A model generated the notes under the pieces. That model was not told the origin of the DNA. It worked only from the letters and a program-made list of their open reading frames with translations, and did not search any database. Shown here one piece after another: positions 55,031 to 64,000 of a stretch of DNA of 64,000 bases. Positions within the stretch are counted from its first letter, which is position 1. Each line of letters opens with the position of its first letter. Made by a program: the position numbers and the translations under genes. This DNA is from Hibiscus mutabilis (lineage: Eukaryota; Streptophyta; Magnoliopsida; Malvales; Malvaceae). The stretch spans positions 27,541,099 through 27,605,098 of the forward strand of contig CM033728.1 in the NCBI GenBank assembly GCA_019671005.1, written 5' to 3'.

Positions 55031-56117
55031 GCAACGGGAAGCAAGGGATCACAAATAGACTTGGTACTGAAAGTATGTTTTTGGATTAGACTATAAGTAA
55101 TAAGGGCAATGGGGGTTCCATTGTTGTTTTGGGAGGTGTTTTGCTAAGCTCCCTATTTGTGCAAGTTTGTTTTGCTGCTCTTGGGTTGTAAAAGGCCATT
55201 TTGGTTTGGTTGTGGTGATGATTTGAGATTTCATGTTTTGCTTGATTTGGTTTTTAGGAAGCATGCTTCTAGATTTACATTTGAAGCATGTTGCCATGAA
55301 TTAATGTTGAAATTAGGTTGTTTTGATGTGGTTTGATCCTTGAATATGTTGGATGTATGCTAGAAGCATGTTAGGGTGTTTTGGTATGATTGAAATCATG
55401 TTAAACCAACAAAAGAGGACAGGTTCAGGTGTACCAGTGCGGGTGTCCCTATTACGGTATGAGTAAGCCATTTTAGGCTTAGTTATCGGTACGCAGGCAA
55501 CTATTTCAGTGCAGGACAAGGTAAAATTGGCTAGTGTTTTGGTACTCGGGGAGGCGTTTTGATACGGTACAATATTTTTATAAAAGGCGTTTCGATACGC
55601 AGGGGTGTATCTGAACGAGTTTTGTCTACTGGAATATAAGGCTTTTAAATTAAAATAGCGTATCAAAATGCGTGTAAGCGTACCGATACAATTAGTGTTA
55701 AATTGGTTATTCAAAATTTTCTAAAGTTATGATTTCTTATGTTTTAGTCCTTGAATGTTATGGATGCAATTGAATGAGTATGGATAATCATTTTGAGCTG
55801 ATCTTTGACATGTATGCATGAAATAGGATTAATTTAAGGTTGGTAACATAAAAATGAGCTAAGACCCTATAGTCTTCTGAAATTGTAATTTGGTCCCTAA
55901 ATTGCGATTATGTTTAATTGGATGTCAATTCGATGCCCGATTGAGTTGGGTTTTCACCTGTGATTAGTATGTACATTTAGGATAATAATTGTGCATCTAG
56001 ACAAGATGAAAGAAAAAAATGGGCGTGTTTCGAGTTTTATCTTCACGGTTTACTTCGGTAAACCTAATGTAGCTCGCTCGGTTCGGTCTTGTGACTAGGG
56101 TGGGTCGAGGGGTTATA
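55031..56117 (+). repeat. Chromovirus C, 5' LTR, right fragment
   Basis: Parallels 35638-36791 of the solo LTR: GAAGCAAGGGATC..., TAGACTATAAGTAATAAGGGCA, a CGTATCGGTAC-word cluster at 55430-55700, and an end GGGGTTATA (decayed GTTACA) followed by a primer-binding site. It completes the LTR begun at 13154; element T lies between. Confidence 0.8.
55430..55700. repeat. Cluster of GTATCGGTACG-type words in C LTR
   Basis: Degenerate cluster with TTATCGGTACGC, TTTCGATACGC, GCGTATCAAAAT and GCGTACCGATAC, at the same relative position as 36039-36370. Confidence 0.75.
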
Positions 56118-56122
56118 TTTGG

Positions 56123-56134
56123 TGGTATGAGAGC
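56123..56134 (+). other. Primer-binding site, chromovirus C
   Basis: TGGTATGAGAGC, one base from the initiator tRNA-Met consensus, five bases after the LTR end at 56117. Fixes C on the plus strand. Confidence 0.75.
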
Positions 56135-56380
56135 CATTTTTGCGATAATTGGGAGTTGGTATGATTGTTGTGAGTTGTAATCTATTGTTTAATATGCACG
56201 GTGATTGTAATATGCTGGTTGATTGCTTTATGCCATGTTTGGGGAATTTTGGGAAACCCATTGCCTTATTATTATAGTCTGAAATGTTAAGATTTTGAAA
56301 TGGAAGTCTTGGATCCTTGCTTGAAGCTAGCCTAACTATTTGTTTTGAAATGATTATTATGCCTTAGATATATTTTTATC

Positions 56381-56931
56381 ATGATGGGGCCGAGGAGAGA
56401 GTTGCAATCTGGTACGATTGCTACTGCCATTGGGCAGGGAGACAAGGGGGATGTTGTACCTCCTGAGGGGTTACCGCTGCCCCCGCCTAATCCACTTGCG
56501 AATGTGGAGCAAGTACCACCTGTGCCAGCTGGGCCAGGGATGGGTGACATAGCGCCTTTGATTTAGGCCATGACTGGTGTGTTCCAAGAAGCAGTTGCGG
56601 GTGTTCATGTACCGGCACCAGTGTTTGGGCAAGGTTTACCCTTAGAGCTTCTTTGTAGTCTGGGTAGAGTTGAGTTATGTTGTTTGGAACTTAAGGCTTC
56701 AGAGGATTAGTTGGCTAGTACTAAGAGGATATTGGGCCAGATGGATTGTTCGAATGCCCATAAGGTGGGCTGCGTTGTGTCCCTAGTACAAGGTAATGCT
56801 TATAGTTGGTGGACGACCACGATAGCTAGGATGGTACCCGGGGATGTAACCTAGGAGTTCTTTTGTGCTATTTTTTGGAGGAAGTATCTGGGAGTTCAGT
56901 ATCATGATGAAAAGAAGCAAGAGTTGATAAG
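56381..56931 (+). pseudogene. gag: Chromovirus C gag, N-terminal part
   Basis: The first Met is at 56381 (MMGPRRELQSGTIATA). A Pro-rich N-part is open to a stop at 56564. After that the capsid landmarks VFGQGLPLELLCSLGRVE, GQMDCSNAHKVGCVVSLV and GNAYSWWTTTIARMVPGDVT can be read through stops near 56708 and 56850. It ends RKYLGVQYHDEKKQELIS at 56931, where the A2 LTR starts. The rest of C lies beyond the window, if it survives. Confidence 0.8.
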
Positions 56932-58468
56932 TGTTCAAAAGTACTATTTTTCGTACCCTTTTTACTCATATTATTGTTAGAATTAGGCTCATATTAGTTG
57001 TATAATTAGGCATTCATGCATTAATCCATGTTTCCTTCCATTGTTTAGCTTGATTACATAACTTGGTAGTTTTTGTGGAAAAGATGCTGCTTTGGTGTGT
57101 TTTGTGTATATGTGCAGGATCACTTGCCAAAGCAAGACGTCGAGCTAGTTTCCAGGGAAATGCATGAAGGAGACGCCGAGCTAGTTGCAGGGTAATGCAT
57201 GAAGGAGACGCCAAGCCAGTTGCCATGGCAATTGTCCACAAGAGAAAAGGTGATATGGTAGTCGAAATTGATGACTAGACAAGCCCAAGATAACGTGGAG
57301 CAAAGCCCAAACCCAAAGGAATTTGATTTCCATGCAGGGATTAAAGAAGAATTAAATTCCAAGAAGATAGGAGAAGTTCTAGTAGGAATACAATTATAAT
57401 AAATAATTATATTCTTTAAAGATAATTTAATTCCAACTTAAACTCCTCCTCAAATAAGGACTTTGGCCTAGCCCTATAAATAAGATGGAGATTTCGACAA
57501 TTGAAAGAGAGGAAGATAGGGGAATTTTGACAAGTCCAAGGAGGGCAAGAGGAGAGAATTTTCGACAAGCATCTAGGCAAGGAGGATTTCGACAAGCCTC
57601 CTTCTTCATCTTTTTCTTTCTTGTTCGATTGGGTTCATGCTAGGGATTATTTATCTTGTGTTTCTTTGGAACCTAGCCATGAACTAAATCTACTTGGCTA
57701 TGGTTATTGTGTTTTGTGGCTGTGAGAAACTATTGGTTTTTGTTTAGGTAATAAGAGTTTGCACTTTTCTATTTCAAGGTTTATTCATTCTTGGTTCTTA
57801 TTCTTGTTTGTGAGTGAATTGGGAGAGGATCTCGTGATTTCATCTATTTATCTAATATCGGGAGAGTTAGATTCAAGGAACGAATGAATATGATCTTTAT
57901 TCAATCTATTGATGGTGAAGATTAATCCGGCTTAGGAATAAGTTAAGGATTTCAACGGCTAAGAGGAGCGCAAGATTGGTTGTTGTTCACCCTTGATTCA
58001 CGCAGGGATGTATTATCAAGGCATGCACAAGTAGCTAGAGTTTCGACTTAGGGATAAGAAGAAACCATTGAAGAACGCTCTGCCGAACCTTGAAGGTTGC
58101 TGCCCAGACGCCCAAGTAGTTGCCCAGGCAACCATCGATTAGTTGCCAAGGCAACCCCGTTGTGCAAGTTGCCACAGCAACTGAGTTGCCCGTGCACTCT
58201 TTTACCAAGACAATCCAATCGGCTATCACACCTCAACTCACGATAACCTGGCTTATCTCTCTCTCAATTGATCTCGTCTATTCATTTACTTTATTGCTTT
58301 CTAGATTAGTTATTAGTTAAACTCCTATAATCCTTGTGTTTTTACTTTTTACAGTGCAAGAGACTAGATTCTTGAAGTGGCACCAATCTCTGTGGAGACG
58401 ATATCTTTTATACTATAACTTGCGACGTGTATACTTGCACAATTGCGTAGCACTTATTACGCGCAACA
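56932..58468 (+). repeat. A2 5' LTR
   Basis: TGTTCAAAAGTACTATTTTT to GCGCAACA (TGTT...AACA ends), about 1537 bp. The start shares CAAAAGTACTATTTTT with the A1 LTR. I chose 56932 over the TG at 56925 because the gag of C can be read up to 56931 in line with D gag. Word-rich block at 58085-58200 (TTGCCCAGGCAACC, TTGCCAAGGCAACC). Contains a TATA box. Confidence 0.8.
57475..57482 (+). promoter_or_regulatory. TATA box, A2 LTR
   Basis: TATAAATA in CCCTATAAATAAG, 543 bases into the LTR. The A1 LTR has its TATTTAAA at a similar distance (about 570). Confidence 0.65.
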
Positions 58469-58474
58469 AGTTTT

Positions 58475-58492
58475 TGGCACCGTTGCCGGGGA
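58475..58492 (+). other. Primer-binding site (tRNA-Asp type), A2
   Basis: TGGCACCGTTGCCGGGGA, one base different from the A1 site (GCA for GCG), six bases after the LTR end. Confidence 0.9.
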
Positions 58493-58590
58493 TTGGCAAT
58501 AGCGACTTTGTTTTTATTTTCTTGCACTTTCTTTTTACTTTTCTTGTTTAAGATTCAAAGGGCTAACAAACTTTGGTTTTGCATTGGTAT

Positions 58591-60820
58591 ATGACCAGGG
58601 CGAGACCGACATCACCAGAATATCCCTTTGATCCAGAAATCGAACGAACCTTACAAAGACTTAGACGAAGGATAAGAGTAGCAATGGCTAATCAAGACGA
58701 CAATATGAATCAAGATGTTCGAGCAGGAGGAGGAGTGATTCTTGCACGAAACAGAACTATTCGAGACTATCTTGAAGAAGATCTTGATGGACTTAACCCA
58801 GGAGTTGTCGCCCCTAAAATTGAAGCCGACCACTTTGAGTTGAAACCGGTAATGTTTAATATGATCAACACAATAGGTCAATTTGGCGGCTCAGCAACTG
58901 AAGATGCACGACAACATCTGAAATCTTTCCTCGAGATTTGCAACTCGTTCAAGATACACGGAGTCACCCTCGATGTATTACGATTAAGATTATTCCCCTA
59001 TTCACTGAGGGATAGGGCGAAAGCATGGTTGAATAGCATTCCTGCCGGATCTATAGCAACTTGGACTGATCATTGTCGTGATTTCCTTGCTAGATTTAAT
59101 CCTACAAATTTGACTGATAATCTTCGTAACGACATTACTTCTTTTCGGCAGGCAGATGATGAATCCATGTACGAGGCTTGGGAGCGATATAGCGAACTTC
59201 TACACAAATTCCCCCTACACGGATTCCCGGTGTGGACTCAAATAACAATGTTTTACAACGCCGTGAATACACCAACAAGGATGATGCTAGATGCCTCGAC
59301 AAACGGCATATTCCTAGATAAGTCGCCGGAATAAGCAATGCAAATTTTAAACAGGCTGGCCAAGAATGATTATCAATTCCCATCCACTAGAAGAGGAGGA
59401 GTTAGACGCCAAGCCACAATACATGAACTAGGATCATCAGATTCAATTTCGGCACAATTGGCCACTTTAACCAAGATGGTCCAGAACATGCAAAAACCAA
59501 ACAACACACATGAAGTCAAGGTAATGGATTATTTTTGTGAGTTATGTGGTGATAACCATAATTCTTCTGAATGTATGCAGAATCCGGAATTCAGCTTCTA
59601 TGTGGGGAATTACAATCGGAACAACAATGTGATGTCCAATACATACAATCCAGCTTGTAAGAAGCACCCAAAATTTTCATGGAGTAATCCCAACAATGCT
59701 CTAAACCAGAACAATCAGAATGCACAAGCATCGGGATTCCAGCAGAATATGCCACGGCAAAAGTTGCCACAACAACAACCGACGACATATAGTTCTTTGG
59801 AAAATTCTCTAAATGCTTTTATGATGAAAACTGAATCTTATATGGCTGAGAATAGTAATTTCATAAAAAGAACTGATGCTTTTATTAACAGGACCGAGAT
59901 GAGATTGCAAAACCAAGAGGCGGCAATCAAATCATTGGAAAATCAAGTCGGACAGTTTGCTCAAAATATGAATACTAGACCGCAAGGAGGTTTACCTAGC
60001 AATACTGAAGTCGCAAGAGGAACCGACCATGACCAATGTAAAGCGATCACCACTAGAAGTGGCCAACAACTTAGAGAAGTTCAAACCCTCTCGTCAAACA
60101 AAATTCCACAAAAAGATCAAGATGAACCTAGCGAAAAAGCTTCAGATGCTGAACCAGGAATTGCCGCGGCAACCGGCAATAAGCATGCCTCGGCAACCGA
60201 CGATAAAGATGCCTCGGCAACTTGTAAAAAACATGCCTCGGCAACCCCAGTTGATAACGCCTCGGCAACTCCAATTGTCCCAACAATGCCGTCAATCAGG
60301 TTTCAAACCAATGAAAGGATCGAAGATATCCGACTTCCACCACCATTCCCACAAAGGTTGAAGCGACAAAAGCAAGAATACCAATTCAAGAAGTTTCTTG
60401 ATATCCTAAAGCAAGTCCACATCAACTTGCCAGTGGTGGAAGCAATTGAACAAATGCCAAACTATGCCAAGTTTCTTAAAGACATTGTGTCCAAGAGAAC
60501 AAGGCTAAGAGAGTTTGAAACAGTTGCCGCAACAGAGGGATGCATGGCAATGTTGCACAATCGTATGCCACCCAAGTTGAAGGATCCCGGAAGTTTCACA
60601 ATACCCTGTTCCATTGGAAATCACTATGTCGGGAAAGCATTATGCGACCTTGGGGCTAGCATAAACTTGATGCCTAAATCGGTTTTCCAGAAACTAGGAA
60701 ATAGGGAAGGCAAGACCTACAACAGTCATACTGTAGCTAGCCGACAGATCCTATGTGCATCCAGAGGGAAAAATCGAGGACATACTGGTAAAAGTTGATA
60801 AATTTATTTTCCTGCTGACT
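58591..60820 (+). pseudogene. gag: A2 gag-protease
   Basis: One frame from the ATG at 58591 (MTRARPTSPEYPFDPEIER; an upstream Met at 58573 is possible but the Met-Thr-Arg start agrees with A1). Capsid: FELKPVMFNMINTIGQFGG, ARQHLKSFLEICNSF, YSLRDRAKAWLNSIPAG, FLARFNPTNLTDNL. Knuckle CELCGDNHNSSEC (59539-59577). A coil with ENQVGQFAQNMN. A linker with HASAT-like repeats (60165-60280). Protease loop LCDLGASINLMPKSVF (about 60639-60686), Asp and Gly intact. Defects: TAA at 59332 (in place of a sense codon after SPE), and indels between about 60700 and 60830 that push the rest of the protease into another frame. Confidence 0.85.
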
Positions 60821-62105
60821 TTATGTTTTGGATTGTGAAGCAGATGAGCATGCAGCCATCATTATCGGGAGACCATTCCTAGCAACAGGGAGAACCTTGA
60901 TCGATGCTGAAAAGGGAGAACTCACAATGAGGGTGAATGATCAACAAGTTAAACTAAATGTGTTCCAAACACTAAGGCATGCCGACGATCCAGAAGAATG
61001 CCAACTTCTTCATGCCATGGCAGAGTTTAACTTCGACGAGGAATTTAGTTGCCTCGGCAACTACATTGCCGATCAAGAGGAACCTGAGGAGTATGAAGAA
61101 CCGGTCGATGAGAAACAACAAGAAGAGGCAAATTGGCTAGTTAATCGACCAGGTACATACTTTGAACCATTGGATTACTCAGGTAAGGAAGGTAAGCTCG
61201 AAAAACCCTCTATTGAACAACCACCGATTCTTGAGTTGAAACAATTGCCAGAGCAACTAAAATATGCATATTTAGGAACCGATAATACATTGCCTGTAAT
61301 TATTTCTTCTAAGTTACAGCCTGAGCAGGAAAAGAAGCTGATCAATATGTTGAAGCTACACAAAAGGGCAATAGGGTGGACAATTGCCGACTTGAAGGGA
61401 ATTAGCCCGACAGTGTGCATGCACATGATTCTGTTGGAAGATGATCACAAACCTTCAATTGAGGCCTAGAGGAGACTGAATCATGCCATCAAGTGGCTTG
61501 ACACCGGCATTATATACCCTATCTCTGATAGTACGTGGGTAAGTCCGGTACAATGTGTACCGAAAAAGGGAGGTATAACAGTGGTAAGTAATGAAAACAA
61601 TGAGCTCACTCCAACCAGGACTGTGACCGGTTGGAGGGTTTGTATGGATTATCGAAAACTAAACAAAGCCACTAGGAAAGATCACTTCCCATTACCCTTT
61701 ATTGATCAAATGCTTGACCGTCTTGAAGGTAAACCCTTTTATTATTTTCTTGATGGTTATTCAGGTTACAATCAAATTGCCATAGCACCAGAAGATCAAG
61801 AAAAGATAACCTTCACATGCCCATACGGTACTTATGCCTTCCGAAGGATACCGTTCGGATTGTGTAACGCCCCGGCAACCTTCCAAAGATGCATGATGGC
61901 GCTCTTTTCAGACATGGTCGACGACTTCCTTGAGATTTTCATGGATGATTTTTTTGTTTTTGGTAATGACTTCGACAGCTGTCTCGGCAATTTAGAGAGG
62001 GTGTTGGCAAGATGTGAAGAAACAGATTTAGTCCTCAATTGGGAGAAATGCCATTTTATTGTAGACGAAGGAATAGTGCTCGGCCATAAGATTTCATCCA
62101 AGTGA
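60821..62105 (+). pseudogene. pol: A2 protease end and reverse transcriptase
   Basis: The frame from about 60828 gives IIIGRPFLATGRTLIDAEKG (protease end), an acidic linker, KYAYLGTDNTLPVIISSKL, a stop (TAG 61467), WLDTGIIYPISDSTWVSPVQ, GWRVCMDYRKLNKATRKDHF, YYFLDGYSGYNQIAIAPEDQ, YAFRRIPFGLCNAPATFQRC, the catalytic FMDDFFVFG (about 61938-61964) and LNWEKCHFIVDEGIVLGHKI. The motif is intact except that a bulky Phe follows DDF where A1 has Ser. It ends at a TGA (62103) where the family has Gly. Otherwise colinear and full length. Confidence 0.9.
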
Positions 62106-62735
62106 ATTGAAGTAGACAAAGCCAAGGTGGACGTGATCGAGAGATTACCCCCACCAAGTTCGGTTAAAGGAATTCGAAGTTTTCTCGGACATGCAGGTTT
62201 TTACAGGAGGTTCATTCATAATTTTTCTAAAATCACTAAACCCTTGTGTAATCTGCTTGAACAGGATAAAGTCTTCGATTTTGATGATTCTTTCAACCAA
62301 GCATTCGAAACCCTAAAGAGAAAGCTTGCCTCGGCACCCATTGTCGTTCCACCAGATTGGACGCTACCTTTTGAGCTCATGTGTGATGCAAGTGATTGCG
62401 CGGTAGGAGCAGTCCTAGGCCAACGCACAGGTAAGACCTTCCATGTGATATACTACGCTAGTAAAACTCTTAATAGTGCTCAAGTGAATTACACAACAAC
62501 AGAGAAATAGTCACTAGCTGTAGTTTTCGCATTTGACAAGTTTCGATCCTATTTGATTGGTACAAAGGTAATTGTTCATACGGACTATTCAGCAATCAAA
62601 TATCTATTTGCTAAAAAAGATGTCAAACCTCGTTTGATTCGTTGTATATTACTTTTACTAGAATTTAATATTGAAATTAAGGACAGGAAAGGAACAAAAA
62701 ATCAAGTGGCCGATCATCTATCACGTTTGGAATGA
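62106..62735 (+). pseudogene. pol: A2 RNase H and connection
   Basis: Same frame continued: SSVKGIRSFLGHAGFYRRFI (62157-62216), LPFELMCDASDCAVGAVLGQ (first Asp, about 62368-62427), NYTTTEK then TAG (62508) exactly where the catalytic Glu of EKELLA belongs, then LAVVFAFDKFRSYLIG, HTDYSAIKYLFAKKDVKPRL and ADHLSRLE, ending TGA at 62733. One nonsense codon therefore removes both the reading frame and the active-site residue. Confidence 0.9.
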
Positions 62736-64000
62736 AATAAGGAGGAGGACGCGGATCTAGACATATGCGATGCATTCCCAGATGAACAACTTTTAGTTGC
62801 CTTGGCAACCATGGATGCGCATGCCTCGGCAATCCTCGACGCCTCGGTAACCCTCGATGCCTCGGCAACCATGGATGCACACGCCTCGGCAACTTTCGAC
62901 GCTGCAGCAGCCTTTAACGCGCACGCCTCGGCAATTTTGGGAGCAGTCGCCACGGCAGCACATGCCTCGGTAATACCCTGGTACGCGGATTTAGCTAATT
63001 TCCTTGTTTGTGGTATTTTACCTTATGGCATTACTCACCAAGGGAAGAAGCGGTTCCGCCATAATGCTAAGCATTACTTTTGGGACGAGCCTCTTTTGTT
63101 TAAACAATGTGCAGATCAGGTTATACGCCGATGTATCCCTGAAGAAGAACAACAGAATGTACTCCGGCAATGCCATTCTTCACCCTATAGAGGACATTTT
63201 GGAGGAACTCGTACCGCGGCCAAAGTTTTGCAATCCGGTTTGTATTGGCCAACATTGTACAAAGATGCCCAAGACTTTTACAAGCAATGTGATCGTTGCC
63301 AGAGGACGGGCAATATCTCTAGACGACATGAGATGCCACTCCAGAACATCATCGAGGTGGAATTGTTCGATGTATGGGGGATCGATTTTATGGGACCCTT
63401 CCCATCTTCATTCGGCAACCTCTACATCTTACTTGCCGTCGACTATGTGTCTAAATGGGTGGAGGCAGCTGCAGTTCCCAACAACGATTCCAAGACCATG
63501 CAACGATTCTTGCAGAAAAATATATTTACACGGTTTGGGATGCCAAGAGCAATTATCAGTGACGAAGGCAAGCATTTTGACAACAGACTAATTGCCAAGA
63601 TGTTGCAACGCTTCGGCATATCACACAAGATCGCCACGGCATATCACCCACAAACCAACGGGCAAGCAGAAATTTCCAACTGGGAATTGAAGGGTATACT
63701 CGAAAAGGTTGTAAATCCCTCAAGGAAGGATTGGTCATTAAGACTAGATGACGCACTTTGGGCTTATCGCACTGCATTCAAAACACCCTTAGGTATGTTC
63801 CCCTTCCGACTTGTCTATGGCAAAACATGCCATCTACCGGTGGAAATCGAGCACAAGGCGTACTGGGCAATCAAGACCGTGAATATGGATTGGGAAAGTG
63901 CCGGACAAAAGCGTTTGATGGATCTCAATGAGATAGAAGAATTTCGTGCACTCGCCTATAACAATGGACGAATCTACAAGGAGAAAACAAAGCGATGGCA
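62736..64000 (+). CDS. pol: A2 integrase frame, open to window end (partial)
   Basis: 421 codons without a stop, in the polyprotein frame. First comes a linker of about 85 residues rich in Ala/Ser/Asp repeats (DAHASA units, 62784-62985) that has no counterpart in A1. Then the zinc-binding part CHSSPYRGHFGGTRTAAKV ... CDRCQRTGN (63170-63310). Then the core with all three acidic residues: WGIDFMGPFPSSFGN, AIISDEGKHFDN, YHPQTNGQAEISN. Then LWAYRTAFKTPLGMFPFRLV and HLPVEIEHKAYWAIK. Integrase inserts element DNA into the genome. Not a stand-alone gene: there is no own start, and it needs cleavage from a polyprotein whose upstream frame is broken. The C-terminus is beyond 64000. Confidence 0.85.

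Larger units (their letters stand above)
56932..64000 (+). mobile_element. Athila-like element A2, 5' LTR to integrase (runs off window)
   Basis: LTR 56932-58468, tRNA-Asp-type primer-binding site 58475-58492, gag-protease, RT-RNase H and integrase in one long polyprotein frame with a few defects. Related to A1 at the protein level throughout, but its LTR is clearly different in sequence and its word content is GCCTCGGCAAC rather than TGCCA. The 3' half, including any env-position ORF and 3' LTR, is outside the window. It is inserted in the gag of chromovirus C. Confidence 0.9.

Noticed and set aside
45887..56931. ATAAG next to both the A1' LTR end (45887-45891) and the A2 LTR start (56927-56931)
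   Set aside because: The elements are different and each is missing its other end in the window; a shared 5-mer in AT-rich DNA is expected by chance.

Overview
This is plant (angiosperm) nuclear DNA of the heterochromatic kind: about 64 kb made almost wholly of LTR retrotransposons of the Ty3/gypsy superfamily, nested inside one another. I found no convincing host gene, tRNA or rRNA gene, or CRISPR array. Evidence for plants: primer-binding sites matching plant initiator tRNA-Met (TGGTATCAGAGC) and tRNA-Asp (TGGCGCCGTTGCCGGGGA), chromovirus-, Athila- and Ogre/Tat-type gag and pol domains, and a plant-transposon domain ORF in the env position. Species cannot be fixed from the sequence; a Malvaceae-like genome is only a weak impression.

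Layout. (1) 1-13153: two old related gypsy elements. E1 has its LTR end at 1305, PBS at 1311 and eroded internal DNA. E2 has its LTR end at 11716, a degenerate PBS, and a gag-protease relic up to 13153. E1 carries a pol-less two-LTR element at 1917-5761 (TSD TATCT) and a solo LTR at 6085-9052 (TSD ATGAG). (2) 13154-56931: chromovirus C, inserted in the protease of E2. Its 5' LTR is split into 13154-13905 and 55031-56117 by a minus-strand Ogre/Tat-like element T (13906-55030). T has a polypurine tract, two tandem-repeat arrays in its 3' untranslated region, eroded gag and a coiled-coil ORF, but no pol. (3) T is split by Athila-like element A1 (20341-38621), which itself holds a chromovirus solo LTR (33493-36791, TSD CATCA). 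T is split again by minus-strand chromovirus D (45887-53558), whose integrase is cut by a 5'-truncated sister Athila copy A1' (39796-45886). (4) 56932-64000: a second, different Athila-like element A2 sits in the gag of C. It is the best preserved: gag-protease, RT-RNase H and integrase need only a handful of stops and frameshifts, and its integrase frame is open to the window end.

Nothing here looks able to move by itself: gag and pol carry stops, frameshifts or lost catalytic residues. The most unusual signal is not a gene. Each family is saturated with its own short, nearly self-complementary word: CGTATCGGTACG in the chromovirus-type LTRs, TGCCA/TGGCA in A1/A1', GCCTCGGCAAC in A2. In A1 and A2 the word also expands into Ala-rich repeat peptides in equivalent polyprotein linkers. 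Other items worth a look are the nesting itself, the 125-bp array and the hairpin-forming ~68-bp array in T, the env-position ORF present three times, and the second polypurine tract in A1/A1'.
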